A DNA stretch of 64,000 nt, from contig CAVUDJ010000019.1 in NCBI GenBank assembly GCA_963740215.1, positions 992,001 to 1,056,000 of the forward strand. The letters run 5' to 3'. Shown piece by piece: positions 60,021 through 64,000 of the stretch. The DNA comes from CAVVAL01 sp963740215. Its GTDB lineage: Bacteria; Actinomycetota; Actinomycetes; Mycobacteriales; Cryptosporangiaceae. The notes beneath the pieces are model-generated. The model had not been told where the DNA came from, did no database searches, and saw only the letters and a list, made by a program, of their open reading frames with translations. How positions within the stretch are numbered: position 1 is the stretch's first letter; each line of letters starts with the position of its first letter. The position numbers and the translations under genes were made by a program.

Positions 60021-61436
60021 CTAGGCCAGCGCCGATGCCGCCTCGCGCGACTGCGCCGCCGCGGCGTGACCGGCCTCGACGGCGCCCGCCGGGCCGTGCT
60101 CGCGCCACCACGCCTGACCCGCCGCCGGCAGCGAGTGGATCGGGTCGTAGTACTCGTAGGTGCGGGTCAGCGCCTCGGGGTCGTGCAGCTCGATGCCGGT
60201 GCGGTAGTTCTTGGTCCAGTAGGAGACGCCGCGCTCGCGGTCGTACTCCTCGATCTGGTGCACCCAGCGCTTCCCGACGTACGGCACGTCGCACACGATG
60301 CGCGGGGTGGCGTAGCCGGGCAGGTAGCCCATGATCCCGTGCTGCAGCGCCTGCGCCTCGGCGACGGAGACCCGCCAGTGCTCGCTGTTCGGGATCATGT
60401 CGCACATGTAGAAGTAGTACGGCAGCACGTTCGCCTCGCCCTGGAGCGCGAAGCACAGATCGAGCAGGTCACGCTGGGTGGCGTTGACGCCGCGCATGAG
60501 CACGCCCTGGTTACGCACGTCGCGGACGCCGACTTCCAGCGCCGTCTTCGCGGCCTCGGCGACGAGCGGCGTCACGGAGTTCACATGGTTGACGTGGGTG
60601 TGGATCGCGAGGTTGACGCCCCGGCGGGCGGCGGTGCGGGCCACGCGCTCCAGCCCCTCGACGACGCTGGCCTGGAGCCAGTGCTGCGGCATCCCCATGA
60701 GTGCCTTGGTGGCGAGGCGGATGTCGCGGACGGTCTCGATGTCGAGCAGCCGCATCACGAACGACTCCAGGTTGCGCCACGGCATGTTCGCGACGTCACC
60801 GCCGGAAACCACCACGTCGCGGACGCCGGGGCTGCGCTTCAGGTAGTCGATCATCGCGTCGAGCCGGTCGACGGGCTTGAGGCTGAACTTGAGCTTCTGC
60901 ACCTGCGGGGTGGAGTTGCCGACCAGATCCATGCGGGTGCAGTGCCCGCAGTACTGCGGGCAGGTGGGCAGCACCTCGGCCAGCACCTTCGTGGGGTACC
61001 GGTGGGTGAGGCCCTCGACGGCCCACATCTCGTGCTCGTGCAGCGAGTCGCGGGACGAGTGCGGGTGGCTGGGCCACTCGGGGTCGCGGTCGGAGAAGAC
61101 CGGCAGCATGTACCGGCGGACCGGGTCGGCGTAGAAGGCGGCGTCGGACGGCACCGCGTCCGGGACCATCGTGTTCACCATCTGCGGCGGGATCAGCAGC
61201 GACATCGTGGCCCGCTCGGCCTGGTCACGTTCCAGGTCGGCGTAGAAGTCGTCGGAGAGCAGGTCGCCGAAGACGGCGCGCAGCTGCCGGAGGTTCTTCA
61301 CGCAGTTGACGCGCTGCCACTGCGCGTCGCGCCACTGCGTATCGGTGACGTCGCGCCAGCCGGGGAGACGGCGCCAGTCGGGCTCGACCAGCTCGCGCCG
61401 CTCGTAGACGTACGGCTGCTCGATGCGCTCCGTCAC
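60021..61436 (-). CDS. kamA: lysine 2,3-aminomutase family radical SAM enzyme
   Basis: A 471-residue radical SAM, PLP-dependent enzyme converting L-lysine to L-beta-lysine. The cluster motif is CPQYCGHC (about residues 157-164), preceded by LAEVLPTCP; other family text is MIDYLKRSPGVRDVVVSGGD, MNTMVPDAVPSDA-like TMVPDAVPSDAAFYADPVRR and VNHVNSVTPLVAEA, with NVLPYYFYMCDMIPNSEHWR near the end. GTG 61436 sits 4 nt from a perfect AGGAGG. It is divergent from kdd, which acts later in lysine catabolism, supporting a lysine rather than glutamate substrate. Confidence 0.9.
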   Translation of the reverse strand: MTERIEQPYVYERRELVEPDWRRLPGWRDVTDTQWRDAQWQRVNCVKNLRQLRAVFGDLLSDDFYADLERDQAERATMSLLIPPQMVNTMVPDAVPSDAAFYADPVRRYMLPVFSDRDPEWPSHPHSSRDSLHEHEMWAVEGLTHRYPTKVLAEVLPTCPQYCGHCTRMDLVGNSTPQVQKLKFSLKPVDRLDAMIDYLKRSPGVRDVVVSGGDVANMPWRNLESFVMRLLDIETVRDIRLATKALMGMPQHWLQASVVEGLERVARTAARRGVNLAIHTHVNHVNSVTPLVAEAAKTALEVGVRDVRNQGVLMRGVNATQRDLLDLCFALQGEANVLPYYFYMCDMIPNSEHWRVSVAEAQALQHGIMGYLPGYATPRIVCDVPYVGKRWVHQIEEYDRERGVSYWTKNYRTGIELHDPEALTRTYEYYDPIHSLPAAGQAWWREHGPAGAVEAGHAAAAQSREAASALA

Positions 61437-61547
61437 TGGACCTCCTCTGAGTACCCGCGCTTGAATGGTGGAAGAGTAATGGAAGAACTCCGGTCTAGCC
61501 ATTATCCTGCCGGAGGATTTCCACCATCGCACTTGGGAGGCACCTGC
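61437..61547. promoter_or_regulatory. divergent kamA/kdd control region with nested dyads
   Basis: ATGGTGGAA (61465-61473) has its exact reverse complement TTCCACCAT at 61519-61527, and TAATGG (61477-61482) pairs with CCATTA (61499-61504) inside it, all centred near 61495. This could be one large operator or two half-sites serving both genes. Confidence 0.45.
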
Positions 61548-62579
61548 GTGAGCACCGATTCGTCCCCCGTTGGGCTGCATCGCGTAGTTGCGCCTGCAGG
61601 AGTGCTGCCCCAGGCCGCCGACCGGCTCGACGCGAGCCCGGAACTCCGCCACGACGAGGTCCGCATCGACGTCGAGCGGCTCAACCTCGATGCCGCGTCC
61701 TTCCGCCAGCTCCACGGCAAGCACAGCGGCGACGGTGACGCGATCCGCGCGGAGGTCGTGGAGATCGTCGAGACGCGCGGCAAGATGCACAATCCGGTCA
61801 CCGGATCCGGTGGGATGCTGATCGGCACCGTCGCCGAGGTCGGCCCCGAGTCGCCCCTGAAGCTGCACAAGGGCCAGCGCGTCGCCACGCTCGTCTCGCT
61901 CACGCTCACGCCGCTGCGCATCACCGACGGGCTCGCGAACTGGGACGGCCTCTCCGAGCAGGTGCCCGCCGCCGGTCACGCGATCCTGTTCGGCCGCTCC
62001 ATCGCCGCCGCGCTCCCGGACGACCTGCCCGCCGAACTCGCGCTCGCTGTCCTCGACGTGTGCGGCGCTCCGGCCCTCACGGCACGGGTGGTGGGCCAGT
62101 ACGACAAGCCGACCGTCGCGGTGATCGGCGCCGCAGGCAAGAGTGGATCGCTGTCGCTGGCAGCCGCACGGCGCGCGGGTGCCGGCCGCACCGTCGGCGT
62201 CGTCCCGATCCAAGCCGAGGCCGACCGTCTCGCCACCACCGCCCTCGCCGACGAGATCGCCCTCGCCGACGCCCGCGACCCGGTGGCGCTCGCCGCGGCC
62301 GTCGGCGAACCTGCCGACGTCGTCGTGGTGTGCGTCGACGTCCCCGGCTGCGAGGGCGGCGCGATCCTCGCCACAGCCGAGGGCGGCACCGTCATCTTCT
62401 TCTCGATGGCGACGTCGTTCTCCGCCGCCGCGCTCGGCGCCGAGGGCCTTGCCGCCGACGTGACGATGCTGGTCGGCAACGGGTACGTGCCTGGCCACGC
62501 CGGCTACGCCCTCGACCTCCTCCGCACCGACCCGGGCGTGCAGGCGCTTTTCACCGCACGGCTCGCTGCCGAGCACTGA
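61548..62579 (+). CDS. kdd: L-erythro-3,5-diaminohexanoate dehydrogenase
   Basis: 343 residues. In the anaerobic lysine pathway this NAD-dependent enzyme oxidises 3,5-diaminohexanoate after KamA and the 5,6-aminomutase. Recognised text: RIDVERLNLDAASFRQLHGK, GRGKMHNPVTGSGGMLIG-like TRGKMHNPVTGSGGMLIGTV, the Rossmann motif VAVIGAAGKSGSLSLAAAR and GGTVIFFSMATSFSAAALGA. The 5,6-aminomutase (kamD/kamE) is not in this window, so the complete route is not shown. GTG 61548 follows GGGAGG. Confidence 0.88.
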   Translation: MSTDSSPVGLHRVVAPAGVLPQAADRLDASPELRHDEVRIDVERLNLDAASFRQLHGKHSGDGDAIRAEVVEIVETRGKMHNPVTGSGGMLIGTVAEVGPESPLKLHKGQRVATLVSLTLTPLRITDGLANWDGLSEQVPAAGHAILFGRSIAAALPDDLPAELALAVLDVCGAPALTARVVGQYDKPTVAVIGAAGKSGSLSLAAARRAGAGRTVGVVPIQAEADRLATTALADEIALADARDPVALAAAVGEPADVVVVCVDVPGCEGGAILATAEGGTVIFFSMATSFSAAALGAEGLAADVTMLVGNGYVPGHAGYALDLLRTDPGVQALFTARLAAEH

Positions 62580-62601
62580 CGCGGCACGGAACACTGTCCC
62601 C

Positions 62602-64000
62602 ATGACGACGACGCTCTTCCGCAACGGCCGCATCTACAGCCCGGGCAGCCCCTTCGCCACCGCGTTCCTCGTCGACGGCGGCCACATCGCCTGGATCGGG
62701 TCGGACGACGCTGCGGCGGGCTTCACCGCCGAACACACCGTCGACCTGGCGGACGCGCTGGTCACTCCGGCGTTCGTGGACGCGCACGTGCACGCCACCG
62801 CCACCGGCCTCAACCTGGTCGGCCCCGACCTGGCCGGCGCGCGCACCCTCACCGAAGCCCTCGACACGATCGCCGCGCACAACGGAACCACCGTGATCGG
62901 GCACGGCTGGGACGAGACCCGCTGGCCTGAGGGCCGCCCGCCGACGCTCGCCGAACTGGACCGGGCATCCGGCGGCGCCCTCGTCTACCTGTCCCGGGTC
63001 GACAAGCACTCGGCGCTGGCGTCGTCGGCGCTCCGTGCGGCGGTCCCGGATCTCGAAGCCCGCGACGGCTACAGCCCCGACGGGCCTCTGTCCGTCGACG
63101 CCCACCACGCGGTTCGCGCGATCGCACTCGCCACCGTCACCCCGTCCCAGCGCGAGGACGCCCAGCGGGCCACCCGAAAGCGTGCCGCCGCGCTCGGCAT
63201 CGGCGCGCTGCACGAGTGCGGCGGACCCGAGATCGCCGGCGAGGACGACTTCACCGGACTGCTCGCGCTCGCCGCCACCGAGCCCGGCCCCGAGGTGTAC
63301 GGGTACTGGGGCGAGCTGATGGCCGCCGCCAAGGCGAAGGAACTGGGCGCTGTCGGCGCGGGCGGCGACCTGTTCGTCGACGGCGCGATCGGCTCCCACA
63401 CCGCGTGCCTGCACGCCCCATACACCGACGCGGACAGCACGGGCCACGCGTATCTCGACGCCGACCAGGTCGCCGCGCACCTCGCCGACTGCGCCGCCCA
63501 CGGCGTGCAGGGCGGGTTCCACGCGATCGGCGACGCTGCGCTCACCGCCGTCCTCGACGGGTTCGCCAAGGCGGCGGCGCAGATCGGCGTCGACCGCTTC
63601 CGCGCCGCGCGGCACCGCATCGAGCACGCCGAGATGCTCGACGCGACTCTGATCAAACGCATGGTCGAGTTCGGCGCCGTGGCCAGCGTCCAGCCCGCGT
63701 TCGACGCCGCATGGGGCGGCGAGACCGGCATGTACGCGCAACGGCTCGGCGTCGAGCGCGCGCTGACCCTCAACCCGTTCGGCGCGCTCGCCGGGGTCGG
63801 AGTACCGCTGGCGTTCGGGTCCGACTCGCCGGTGACGCCGCTCGACCCGTGGGGCACCGTCCGGGCGGCGACGCAGCACCGCAACCCGCATCACGCGATC
63901 AGCGTCCGGGCCGCGTTCGCCGCGCACACCCGCGGTGGCTGGCGCGCGATCGGCCGCGACGACGAGGGCCTGCTCGCCCCGGGGGCACCGGCCACGTTCG
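62602..64000 (+). CDS. YtcJ-like metal-dependent amidohydrolase (3' end cut by window)
   Basis: At least 466 residues, open to the window edge. TIM-barrel amidohydrolase of the COG1574 group: LVTPAFVDAHVHATATGLNL (HxH metal site, about residues 54-73), GHGWDETRWPEGRPP, the aspartate/His-rich FVDGAIGSHTACL, HAIGDAAL, RHRIEHAEMLD, and the catalytic Asp in AFGSDSPVTPLDPW. Such enzymes hydrolyse N-acyl or formyl groups; substrate unknown. ATG 62602 lies 22 nt after the kdd stop, so it may be in that transcript. Confidence 0.9.
   Translation, partial: MTTTLFRNGRIYSPGSPFATAFLVDGGHIAWIGSDDAAAGFTAEHTVDLADALVTPAFVDAHVHATATGLNLVGPDLAGARTLTEALDTIAAHNGTTVIGHGWDETRWPEGRPPTLAELDRASGGALVYLSRVDKHSALASSALRAAVPDLEARDGYSPDGPLSVDAHHAVRAIALATVTPSQREDAQRATRKRAAALGIGALHECGGPEIAGEDDFTGLLALAATEPGPEVYGYWGELMAAAKAKELGAVGAGGDLFVDGAIGSHTACLHAPYTDADSTGHAYLDADQVAAHLADCAAHGVQGGFHAIGDAALTAVLDGFAKAAAQIGVDRFRAARHRIEHAEMLDATLIKRMVEFGAVASVQPAFDAAWGGETGMYAQRLGVERALTLNPFGALAGVGVPLAFGSDSPVTPLDPWGTVRAATQHRNPHHAISVRAAFAAHTRGGWRAIGRDDEGLLAPGAPATF

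Overview
This is a high-GC actinobacterial chromosome segment. It carries the whole Pup-proteasome set (arc, dop, pup, prcB, prcA, pafA, pafB, pafC), the mycothiol gene mshC, several predicted F420-dependent enzymes, Tat export genes, a histidine kinase/response regulator pair and many GTG/TTG starts. This fits a mycothiol- and F420-using Actinomycetes member. The gene order looks like Micromonosporaceae or relatives, but I cannot fix the genus from sequence alone. No phage, IS element, CRISPR array or rRNA was found; there is one tRNA-Leu(GAG).

Layout. 0-5 kb: small DUF5999 and secreted proteins, tRNA-Leu, an M20 peptidase, a conserved protein of unknown function and a quinone reductase. 5-14.6 kb: DUF5703, a lipoprotein, an aldo/keto reductase, then an F420 oxidoreductase-uppP pair, the histidine phosphatase/DUF3090/SCO1664-like cluster, a cyclophilin, mshC and a PAC2 protein. 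14.6-19 kb: metH with a coupled HAD phosphatase. 19-25.6 kb (minus strand): RecB-like nuclease, histidine kinase, response regulator, ABC ATPase and MacB/FtsX-type permease. 25.6-47 kb: site-2 protease, trmI, a conserved protein, ferredoxin, then the Pup-proteasome genes interleaved with an acyltransferase, a cysteine-rich membrane protein and a DEDD exonuclease, followed by DUF3866, DinB, pafBC, tatA, tatC, a lipid kinase and a BASS transporter. 47-64 kb: helY, PAP2, an XRE/pseudo-ClpP operon, a 5'-3' exonuclease, gdhA, an M24 peptidase-acyl-CoA dehydrogenase pair, Lrp, two unknown proteins, two small split-barrel enzymes, divergent kamA/kdd, and a 3'-truncated amidohydrolase.

Four things stand out. 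(1) Seven short palindromic intergenic repeats in two families, A (4 copies) and B (3 copies), share AAACCGGACT / AGTCCGGTTT-like ends; three of them abut local tandem or low-complexity expansions. (2) An XRE regulator is translationally coupled to a ClpP-fold protein that has lost all three catalytic residues, with a dyad overlapping the predicted promoter. (3) About twenty genes have a TANNNT box 6-8 nt before the start codon, the signature of leaderless transcription. (4) At least twenty single-base frameshifts break seventeen otherwise normal genes (including metH, pafA, pafB and pafC), mostly in C/G runs and clustered at 0.9-16 kb and 37-47 kb. These look like base-calling errors rather than pseudogenes, so I annotate the full spans as genes.
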